DNA from: Paracoccaceae bacterium
GTDB taxonomy: Bacteria; Pseudomonadota; Alphaproteobacteria; Rhodobacterales; Rhodobacteraceae
DNA: 8,005 nucleotides
Direction: 5' to 3'
Assembly: GCA_020441345.1 (NCBI GenBank)
Contig: JAGRMK010000413.1
Span: 1 to 8,005, forward strand
Made by a program: the position numbers and the translations under genes. Positions within the stretch are counted from its first letter, which is position 1. Each line of letters opens with the position of its first letter. Shown here piece by piece: positions 1 through 5,644 of the stretch. Under the pieces are notes generated by a model that was not told the DNA's origin, did not search any database, and saw nothing but the letters and a program-made list of their open reading frames with translations.

Positions 1-26
1 CCCCCGCCACGTAATAGCTACAGGAA

Positions 27-623
27 GTGCACACGACCACGAACCCCGCCAAGGCGACCGCCGTACAGACCGCGCCCCAGGATCAGCAGGTCATCAAGGC
101 CCAGGAACTGCGCCATCTGCGCGCCGCGCGCGACGATCTGGAGCGCCGGGTGCATGACCTGAAGCTGACGCGTCAGGTCACAATGCAATCGCTGCCTTCA
201 ATCCGGCTGGTACAGGAAAACGACAAGTCGCTGGTCACAAAGATCAATTCGACGCTGGTCAACACCGTGCCGCTTTGGGAAACCCAGCTGGCGCAATCGC
301 TGACGATCCAGCGGTCGCGCGATGCCGCCAAGGCGATCCGTGAGGCCAACGATCTGACCAACGAGTTGCTCAACAAGAATGCCGACAACCTGCGCCAGAC
401 CAACCGCGAAGTGCGTGAGCAGATGGAGCGCGGCGTCTTTGACATCGAGGCCGTGAAGCACGCCAACGAACAACTGATCGCAACTATCCAGGACAGCTTG
501 CAGATCGCCGATGCCGGCAAGGCGAAACGCGCCGCGGCCGAAGAGGAACTGCGCAAGATGGAGGCCGAGTTGCGCGACTCCCTCTCGGCGGCAAAAGCCC
601 GTGAAACCCCTCCGGCGGCCTGA
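27..623 (+). CDS. TelA-family (toxic anion resistance) protein, C-terminal fragment, 5' end missing or broken
   Basis: The 198 readable residues match the C-terminal half of TelA/KlaA-type proteins (toxic anion resistance family), cytosolic helical proteins linked to tellurite and envelope-stress tolerance; the biochemical role is unknown. Conserved stretches visible are SLPSIRLVQEND (55-66), TLVNTVPLWETQ (76-87), TNELLNKNADNLRQ (111-124), ERGVFDIEAVK (134-144) and a charged helical tail GKAKRAAAEEELRKMEAEL (164-182). Most of the chain should be helix or coiled coil. Family members are usually near 350-400 residues, so about half is absent. The GTG at 27 is only the first start after two in-frame stops (TAA 12-14, TAG 15-17) and lacks a well-spaced ribosome site. 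The preceding codons (18-26, Leu-Gln-Glu) still read like TelA, so the true start was probably further upstream. The 3' end overlaps the next gene by 23 bases. Family certain; integrity doubtful. Confidence 0.8.
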   Translation: MHTTTNPAKATAVQTAPQDQQVIKAQELRHLRAARDDLERRVHDLKLTRQVTMQSLPSIRLVQENDKSLVTKINSTLVNTVPLWETQLAQSLTIQRSRDAAKAIREANDLTNELLNKNADNLRQTNREVREQMERGVFDIEAVKHANEQLIATIQDSLQIADAGKAKRAAAEEELRKMEAELRDSLSAAKARETPPAA

Positions 624-1578
624 CCGACACCCGCTCTGGCTGGGCGCCCGCGCGCTGGCGGCTCTGGCGCTGGCTGCGGCGGTGGCCGGCTGCGCTTCGT
701 TGTCGGGCGGCACGCCACGGGCCTCGCCGGTGGCACCGGCCCGCCCCGCCGAGGTGCTGCCCGCCGATCCACTGTCGGCGGAACTGGTCGCCTATTACAC
801 CCGCATTGAACAGAGCCGGGTCGCCAGCGGCCTGATGCGCACCGACTCAGGCCGGGACGAGACGCCAATCACCGCGTCGCGCCTTGCCGAGGATTATATC
901 GAAATCGCCCTGCGCGAAGAGCACGCGCGCGGCCCGCTGGGGTTTGGCGGCGGGGCCAGCAGCCCATTGCGCCGCTGGCAGGCGCCTGTCACCTATACGA
1001 TGGAGTTCGGGCCAACCACCGGGCGCGCCCGCCGGTTGCAAGACCACGCGCAGGTCGGGCAACTCGCCAGCCGACTCGCGACGGCCTCTGGACATGCGAT
1101 CAGCCTGGCGCCGCTGGGCTCGGACCAGGGCAATTTTCACGTTCTGGTGCTGTCGGAAAGCGAACGCCGCGCGGTGGGCCCCCGCCTGCGTGCGCTGATA
1201 CCCGGCATCGACGACGCCGCGGTGAGACTGATCACCGACATGCCGCGTGAAACCTTCTGCATGGTCATGGCGTTTTCCCGCGATGGTAGTGCCGTCTATT
1301 CCGAGGCCGTGGCCGTGATCCGTGCCGAACACCCCGACCTGACGCGGCTGGCCTGCTATCACGAGGAGCTGACGCAAGGTCTCGGCCTTGCATCCGACAG
1401 CAACCGCGCGCGCCCGTCGATCTTCAACGACGACCAGGAATTCGCGCTGCTGACGGATCACGATCTTTTGTTGCTCCGAATGCATTACGACCCCCGACTG
1501 ACCCCGGGTATGACGCTTGGCCGCGCCCAGCGGATCATCTTTTCCATTGCCTCCGAGCTTGCCGCGGGTGAAAGTTAG
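601..1578 (+). CDS. DUF2927 domain lipoprotein
   Basis: A 325-residue predicted lipoprotein. The GTG at 601 is chosen because it gives a proper signal peptide: basic start (MKPLRRPDRH), hydrophobic Ala/Leu core at about 14-29, and lipobox VAGC with the lipidated Cys at residue 31. A longer ORF from 511 would bury this behind 30 Arg/Pro-rich residues read from the telA frame. After a Pro/Ala-rich linker (38-58), the body matches DUF2927: WQAPVTYTMEFGP (126-138), the FHVLVL strand (179-184), the Cys-containing ETFCMVM (217-223), CYHEELTQGLGLASDS (252-267) and RPSIFNDDQEFALLTDHD (271-288). HEELTQ at 254-259 resembles a zincin helix, but Thr sits where HExxH needs its second His. Likely tethered in the periplasm; substrate and activity unknown. 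It overlaps telA by 23 bases, suggesting coupled translation. Confidence 0.88.
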   Translation: MKPLRRPDRHPLWLGARALAALALAAAVAGCASLSGGTPRASPVAPARPAEVLPADPLSAELVAYYTRIEQSRVASGLMRTDSGRDETPITASRLAEDYIEIALREEHARGPLGFGGGASSPLRRWQAPVTYTMEFGPTTGRARRLQDHAQVGQLASRLATASGHAISLAPLGSDQGNFHVLVLSESERRAVGPRLRALIPGIDDAAVRLITDMPRETFCMVMAFSRDGSAVYSEAVAVIRAEHPDLTRLACYHEELTQGLGLASDSNRARPSIFNDDQEFALLTDHDLLLLRMHYDPRLTPGMTLGRAQRIIFSIASELAAGES

Positions 1579-1636
1579 GGCCGGTTCGCCCGCCACGGCC
1601 CGATACGGGACGGCACGGCAAAACGAATACAGACGC

Positions 1637-1641
1637 AGGAG
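1637..1641 (+). promoter_or_regulatory. Ribosome binding site of the SPFH gene
   Basis: AGGAG lies six bases before the ATG at 1648, a near-ideal Shine-Dalgarno site and the clearest in this cluster. It sits in the 69-base gap (1579-1647) after the DUF2927 gene. I see no convincing terminator or promoter in that gap. Confidence 0.75.
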
Positions 1642-1647
1642 TGCCCC

Positions 1648-2769
1648 ATGGTTTTCAATTTCCTCAAAGGCCAGTTCATTGATGTCATTGAGTGGCTGGA
1701 CGACAGCCGCGACACGTTGGTCTACCGGTTCGAACGGTATGGCAACAACATCATGATGGGTGCAAAGTTGACCGTCCGAGAGGGGCAAGCGGCTGTTTTC
1801 ATTCATGAAGGTCAGATGGCCGATATTTTTGGCCCCGGCCTCTACGAACTTGAAACCAACAACATGCCGATCATGACGGCGCTTCAGCATTGGAGCCATG
1901 GCTTCGATTCGCCCTTCAAGTCGGAAATCTATTTCGTCAACACCCGCCGGTTCCCGGGCCTGAAATGGGGCACACAGAACCCGATCATGCTGCGCGACCC
2001 CGAATTCGGCGCGTTGCGCCTGCGCGCCTTCGGCAGCTATACGATCCGAGTCACCGACCCCGGCAAGTTCATGACCGAGATTGTCGGCACCGACGGAGAG
2101 TTCACCGAAGACGAGATCTCGGGCCAGATCCGAAACATCGTCGTGCAAAAGGTCAGCCAGGCACTGGCCGCCAGCGGCATTCCGGCGCTCGACATGGCGG
2201 CGAACACGCATGATCTGTCGAATATTGTCGGCCAGGCGATCGAACCGACCCTAACCGACTACGGCCTGTCGATGCCGGAACTCTACATCGAGAACATTTC
2301 GCTGCCGCCAGAGGTCGAAAAGGTGCTCGACCAGCGCAGTTCGATGGGGATCGTCGGCGATCTCAACAAATACACCCAGTTTTCGGCGGCGCAGGCAATG
2401 CAGACCGCAGCCTCGGCGAGCGGCGACAGCGCGATGGGCGCCGGCCTGGGCATGGGGATGGGCATGGGCATGGCGCAGACGATGGCGAACGCCATGTCGG
2501 GCAACACCCAGCAGCCGTCCGCGCAACCGGCGGCTGCCGCCCCGCCCCCGCCCCCGCCTGCGGCAGCGGCTTGGCATGTCGCGAAGAACGGCCAGACCAC
2601 CGGACCCTTCGGCGACGCTGAATTGCGTCAGATGATGGGTCAGGGCGAATTCGGGCGCGAGTCGCTGGTCTGGACCGCGGGTCAGGACGGCTGGAAGAAA
2701 GCCGCCGAGGTTCCGGGGCTGGCCAGCCTATTTGCCTCGATGCCCCCGCCCCCGCCGCCGGTGGGGTAA
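1648..2769 (+). CDS. SPFH/Band 7 domain protein with C-terminal GYF-like (GYF_2/DUF4339) domain
   Basis: A 373-residue protein of the bacterial SPFH group often annotated 'virion core protein' (COG4260-like; Bacillus YdjI is a relative). Residues about 30-235 form the SPFH part: GAKLTVREGQAAVFIHEGQ (38-56), FGPGLYELET (61-70), YFVNTRRFPGLKWGTQNPI (95-113), DYGLSMPELYIENISLPPEVE (split at 204-213 and 214-224). There is no transmembrane segment or signal peptide, so it likely binds the inner membrane surface peripherally, as an oligomer. A Gly-Met repeat (268-275) and Ala/Pro linker with six prolines (299-304) follow. Then comes a GYF_2-like domain (309-362; WHVAKNGQTTGPF, VWTAGQDGW), and the chain ends in another proline run (366-371). 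Start fixed by AGGAG at 1637. The zinc-ribbon gene follows after 3 bases, implying joint function. Family firm; role as membrane-stress scaffold is inference. Confidence 0.88.
   Translation: MVFNFLKGQFIDVIEWLDDSRDTLVYRFERYGNNIMMGAKLTVREGQAAVFIHEGQMADIFGPGLYELETNNMPIMTALQHWSHGFDSPFKSEIYFVNTRRFPGLKWGTQNPIMLRDPEFGALRLRAFGSYTIRVTDPGKFMTEIVGTDGEFTEDEISGQIRNIVVQKVSQALAASGIPALDMAANTHDLSNIVGQAIEPTLTDYGLSMPELYIENISLPPEVEKVLDQRSSMGIVGDLNKYTQFSAAQAMQTAASASGDSAMGAGLGMGMGMGMAQTMANAMSGNTQQPSAQPAAAAPPPPPPAAAAWHVAKNGQTTGPFGDAELRQMMGQGEFGRESLVWTAGQDGWKKAAEVPGLASLFASMPPPPPPVG
2449..2472 (+). repeat. Four tandem hexamers coding a Gly-Met repeat
   Basis: Four copies of GGCATG (the second is GGGATG) run in frame inside the SPFH gene and code Gly-Met four times (residues 268-275), in the flexible linker between the SPFH and GYF-like domains. 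Gain or loss of a unit would keep the frame, so linker length could vary between strains. Confidence 0.75.
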
Positions 2770-2772
2770 GCC

Positions 2773-3906
2773 ATGAGCGCGAATGACGAAGCCAACGGCG
2801 ACGACGCCGAGACGCAGATTACCGACACCCACCGCTTCCCCTGCGCGCAATGCGGCGCGCAGTTGCGCTATGCACCGGGGCAGCAGCGCCTGACCTGCCA
2901 GTATTGCGGCCACGAGCAGGAAATCCCGTTCAGCGACGAGCAGCGCAATGAAGCGTTGGTTACCATGGACCTGCGCGAGGCGCTGGCCAATCATCTTCCG
3001 CCCGAGGCGATCGAGGAAACCCGTGTCCTGAGCTGCTCCAATTGCGGTGCGCAGGTGCAATTCGATCCGGCCCAACATGCCGCGCAATGTCCGTTTTGTG
3101 GCACGCCGGTGGTCACCGATACCGGCACCCATCGACACATCAAACCGGCGGCTGTCCTGCCGTTCAAACTCTCGGAACGCGAAGCCCATACGGCAATGCG
3201 CAACTGGCTGGGCAGGCTGTGGTTCGCACCGTCCAAGCTCAAACAATATGCACGATCGGACGGGTCACGCCTCGATGGGTTGTATGTGCCTTATTGGGCC
3301 TTCGATTCCGACACCAAGTCGAAATACCTGGGGGAACGGGGCGACGCCTATTACGAGACGCGCAGCGTGGTGCGCAACGGCAAGACCGAGACCGAACGCG
3401 TCCGCAAGATCCGGTGGACACGGGTGTCGGGGCGCGTGGCGCGCAAGTTCACCGATGTGCTGATCATGGCCGCGCAGTCCTTGCCGCGCAGATATGTGCG
3501 CGCGCTCGAGCCCTGGATGCTGGGCGACCTGGCGCCCTATGACCCGCAGTTCCTGTCTGGGTTCCGCGCCGAAGGGTATACCGTGCAGCTCCCCGAGGGG
3601 CATGTGCTGGCCATCGAGCGGATGGACGATGTCATCAAGCAGGATGTCCGGCGCAGCATCGGCGGTGACGAACAGCGCATCCATTCGGTCGACACGCAGC
3701 ATCAGGACGAGCGGTTCAAGCACCTCTTGTTGCCGATCTGGATGGCCGCCTATCAATACCGTGGCAAGACCTTCCGCTTCGTGGTTAACGGCCAGACCGG
3801 CAAGGTTCAGGGCGAACGCCCATGGTCGATCTGGAAGATCGCCGGGGCGGTGCTGGTGGTGGCCCTGGCGCTTGCCGCCTATGTCTACTTCTCGCAGGGC
3901 ACGTAG
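2773..3906 (+). CDS. Double zinc-ribbon (TFIIB-type) tail-anchored membrane protein
   Basis: A 377-residue protein with two four-cysteine zinc ribbons near the N-terminus: C24/C27 with C42/C45, and C88/C91 with C106/C109. A conserved central region follows with LDGLYVPYWAFDSDTKSKY (167-185) and LLLPIWMAAYQYRGKTFRF (318-336), then VNGQTGKVQGERPWS (338-352). One hydrophobic helix (about 354-373) ends the protein with only a few residues beyond it, so it should be tail-anchored with the ribbons in the cytoplasm. This is the family annotated 'TFIIB-type zinc ribbon-containing protein', or primosomal N' homolog by mistake; it is not a transcription factor. Bacillus YdjG, partner of the SPFH protein YdjI, is a similar case. 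The gene starts 3 bases after the SPFH stop, with GGGG at 2763-2766 as weak ribosome site, so the two are probably partners. Exact function unknown. Confidence 0.87.
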   Translation: MSANDEANGDDAETQITDTHRFPCAQCGAQLRYAPGQQRLTCQYCGHEQEIPFSDEQRNEALVTMDLREALANHLPPEAIEETRVLSCSNCGAQVQFDPAQHAAQCPFCGTPVVTDTGTHRHIKPAAVLPFKLSEREAHTAMRNWLGRLWFAPSKLKQYARSDGSRLDGLYVPYWAFDSDTKSKYLGERGDAYYETRSVVRNGKTETERVRKIRWTRVSGRVARKFTDVLIMAAQSLPRRYVRALEPWMLGDLAPYDPQFLSGFRAEGYTVQLPEGHVLAIERMDDVIKQDVRRSIGGDEQRIHSVDTQHQDERFKHLLLPIWMAAYQYRGKTFRFVVNGQTGKVQGERPWSIWKIAGAVLVVALALAAYVYFSQGT

Positions 3907-4343
3907 TGCGCGCCTTGATCCAACGGGTGACTGAGGCCTCGGTCTCGGTCGATGGAACCGTGGTCGGCCAAACGGGTCCGGGGTTGATGATCCTGGTTTG
4001 CGCAATGCAGGGCGATGATCCAGGGTCGGCCCGGGCCCTGGCCGACAAGATCCTGAAATTGCGCATTTTTCGGGACGACATGGGAAAGACCAATCGCAGC
4101 CTCGCCGATGTCGGCGGGGGCGCTCTGGTGGTCAGCCAGTTCACCCTGGCAGCCGATACCGCGCGCGGCAATCGTCCCGGGTTTTCCGCCGCGGCGGCAC
4201 CGGATATCGGACGCGCCCTGTACGAGGTCTTCGCCGACCACCTCGCATCGCAGGGTGTTAGCGTCGGTCGCGGGGTCTTCGGGGCGGAAATGCAGGTCGC
4301 GCTGGTCAATGACGGTCCGATGACCATCTGGCTCGACCGGTAA
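3906..4343 (+). CDS. dtd: D-aminoacyl-tRNA deacylase
   Basis: Dtd hydrolyses D-amino acids (and glycine mischarged on tRNA-Ala) from tRNA in the cytoplasm, keeping D-residues out of proteins. It acts as a homodimer. The 145-residue length equals that of the E. coli enzyme. Both signature motifs are present: SQFTL at 77-81 and NDGPMT at 135-140, containing the Gly-cisPro pair (G137-P138) that gives chiral proofreading. The N-terminal MRALIQRVTEASVSVDG is typical. The GTG start shares its G with the preceding stop (TAGTG), and AGGG at 3896-3899 is six bases upstream, so translation is probably coupled to the zinc-ribbon gene. An ORF start at 3822 would add 28 residues foreign to the family. Identity secure; its place after a membrane module likely reflects shared transcription rather than shared function. 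Confidence 0.95.
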   Translation: MRALIQRVTEASVSVDGTVVGQTGPGLMILVCAMQGDDPGSARALADKILKLRIFRDDMGKTNRSLADVGGGALVVSQFTLAADTARGNRPGFSAAAAPDIGRALYEVFADHLASQGVSVGRGVFGAEMQVALVNDGPMTIWLDR

Positions 4344-4356
4344 CGCCGCGAAGCTG

Positions 4357-4420
4357 CGCAAAACCGTCGGATTTCTCTCGTGCTCTGGCATGGGGTTTTG
4401 CGAGACTGGCATGGTCTCGC
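4357..4420 (+). promoter_or_regulatory. Repeat-rich leader of doeA: nested inverted repeats and a 21-base-spaced direct repeat
   Basis: This lies in the 128-base gap between dtd and doeA. Three exact elements are visible. (1) Inverted repeat CGCAAAACC (4357-4365) with GGTTTTGCG (4394-4402), 28-base loop. (2) Inverted repeat GCGAGAC (4400-4406) with GTCTCGC (4414-4420), 7-base loop. (3) Direct repeat CTGGCATGG at 4385-4393 and 4406-4414, starts 21 bases apart, about two DNA helical turns. The two inverted repeats share bases 4400-4402 and cannot both fully pair in RNA. This suggests either an operator with two protein sites or an attenuator-like switch. No clear -35/-10 pair is recognisable and there is no T-run for a terminator. 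Regulator unknown. Confidence 0.45.
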
Positions 4421-4461
4421 CTTGCAGCGGACATGACCTCTCTTGCCCGCAGACCCCAGCC

Positions 4462-4465
4462 GGAG
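4462..4465 (+). promoter_or_regulatory. doeA: Ribosome binding site deciding the doeA start
   Basis: GGAG stands six bases before the ATG at 4472. The earlier in-frame ATG at 4433 has no such site and would add 13 residues (Arg/Pro-rich) not expected in the family, so 4472 is preferred. Confidence 0.65.
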
Positions 4466-4471
4466 CCCCTG

Positions 4472-5638
4472 ATGGACCTCGCCGATTTTACACAAGCCGA
4501 ATACGATACCCGCTTGGCCCGGATTCGCACCGCCATGTCGGCTGCAGGTCTGGACACGCTGATCCTGTCCGATCCGTCGAACATGGCCTGGGCGACCGGG
4601 TATGATGGATGGTCGTTCTACGTCCATCAGGCGGTGGTGATCGGTCCCAGCGGTGCACCGGTCTGGTGGGGGCGTGCGATGGATGCGGCCGGTGCACGGC
4701 GCACGGTCTGGATGCAGGACGACGATATTTTCGGCTACGACGACACCTATGTCCAGAACCCTCAGAAACACCCGATGGAGACACTGGCGGCGCTGTTGGT
4801 CGAGCGAGGGTGGTCTACGGGGCGCATCGGTGTCGAAATGGATAATTATTACTATTCGGCCAAAGCCCACGCGGTGCTCGCATCCTCGCTGGCCCTTGTC
4901 GATGCGACGGGGCTGGTAAACTGGCAGCGCACGATCAAGAGCGCCGCCGAGATCGAGCGGATGCGCCGCGCCGCGCGGATCGTCGAGGCGATGCATCAGA
5001 CAATCCTGGACGTTGCCGAGCCCGGATTGCCCAAGAACGTTCTGGTAGCGGAGATCCTGCGCGCCGGCACGCTGGGTGCCGCCGGTCATTGGGGCGATTA
5101 TCCCGCGATCGTGCCGATGGCGCCGTCGGGCATGGATGCCACGGCCCCGCATCTGACCTGGGATGATCGGCCCATGCAGAAAGGCGAGGCGCATTTCTTT
5201 GAAATCGCCGGAGTCTACCGCCGGTATCACTGCCCGCAATCGCGCACGCTGTTTTTCGGCGAACCCCCGGCAACCTATCGCCGTGCCGAGGAAGCCGTTC
5301 AGGACGCCACCGCCGCCGCGCTGCAACAGGCGGTTGTCGGCAACGTGTGCGAAGACATCGCCAATGCCTTCAACGCCACTCTGAACGGGCATGGCTTCAG
5401 CAAGGACAGCCGTTGCGGATACTCCATCGGTCTGAGCTATCCACCGGATTGGGGCGAACGCACGATGTCCTTGCGCCGCGGCGACATGACCGAACTGAAA
5501 CCGGGCATGGTGTTTCATTTCATGCCGGCGCTCTGGCTCGACGATGGCGGGATCGAGATTACCGAACCGATCCTGATCACCGACGACGGGCCTGAAAAAC
5601 TGTGCACCTTGCAGGGCGAACTGTTCGTGCGGCATTGA
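4472..5638 (+). CDS. doeA: Ectoine hydrolase (creatinase-type M24 family)
   Basis: Ectoine hydrolase (DoeA/EutD) opens the ring of the compatible solute ectoine to give N-acetyl-diaminobutyrate isomers, the first step in using it as a nutrient. The 388-residue product has the creatinase-like N-domain with DPSNMAWATGYDGWSFYVHQ (34-53) and IGVEMDNYYYSAKA (119-132), then the pita-bread domain with GDYPAIVPMAPSG (208-220), APHLTWDDRP (225-234), HFFEIAG (241-247), YHCPQSRT (252-259) and SYPPDWGERTMSLRRGD (322-338). These recall Halomonas elongata DoeA closely. Four of five M24 metal ligands are replaced: Glu244 for Asp, Pro255 for Asp, Tyr317 for His, Met351 for Glu; only Glu362 remains. That fits a metal-free creatinase-type enzyme and argues against an aminopeptidase. 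The usual partners (doeB/eutE, transporter, EnuR or DoeX) are not in the window. Family certain; substrate very likely but unproven. Confidence 0.87.
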   Translation: MDLADFTQAEYDTRLARIRTAMSAAGLDTLILSDPSNMAWATGYDGWSFYVHQAVVIGPSGAPVWWGRAMDAAGARRTVWMQDDDIFGYDDTYVQNPQKHPMETLAALLVERGWSTGRIGVEMDNYYYSAKAHAVLASSLALVDATGLVNWQRTIKSAAEIERMRRAARIVEAMHQTILDVAEPGLPKNVLVAEILRAGTLGAAGHWGDYPAIVPMAPSGMDATAPHLTWDDRPMQKGEAHFFEIAGVYRRYHCPQSRTLFFGEPPATYRRAEEAVQDATAAALQQAVVGNVCEDIANAFNATLNGHGFSKDSRCGYSIGLSYPPDWGERTMSLRRGDMTELKPGMVFHFMPALWLDDGGIEITEPILITDDGPEKLCTLQGELFVRH

Positions 5639-5644
5639 CTTGCG

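Noticed and set aside
511..600. Upstream extension of the DUF2927 gene to the first ATG
   Set aside because: It would put 30 Arg/Pro/Cys-rich residues, read out of frame from telA, before a perfectly placed lipoprotein signal peptide.
847..2211. 454-codon open frame on the minus strand opposite the DUF2927 and SPFH genes
   Set aside because: Antisense to two certain genes, no domain resemblance, and composition typical of a codon-bias shadow.
3822..3905. Upstream extension of dtd
   Set aside because: The extra 28 residues overlap the zinc-ribbon gene and are absent from the family; the GTG at 3906 gives the standard 145-residue enzyme.
2773..3906. Reading the zinc-ribbon protein as a transcription factor or primosomal helicase relative
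   Set aside because: Only the four-Cys ribbons are shared; the rest is a membrane-anchored family with no helicase or cyclin-like repeats.
3785..5635. 616-codon open frame on the minus strand opposite dtd and doeA
   Set aside because: It runs across two well-recognised genes and their gap, its translation is Arg/Pro/His-rich with no recognisable domain, and such long antisense frames are common in high-GC coding DNA.
4472..5638. Annotation of the M24 gene as Xaa-Pro aminopeptidase or creatinase
   Set aside because: The metal ligands of aminopeptidases are missing, and the detailed motifs (DPSNMAWATGYDGWSFYVHQ, SYPPDWGERTMSLR) fit ectoine hydrolase better than creatinase.
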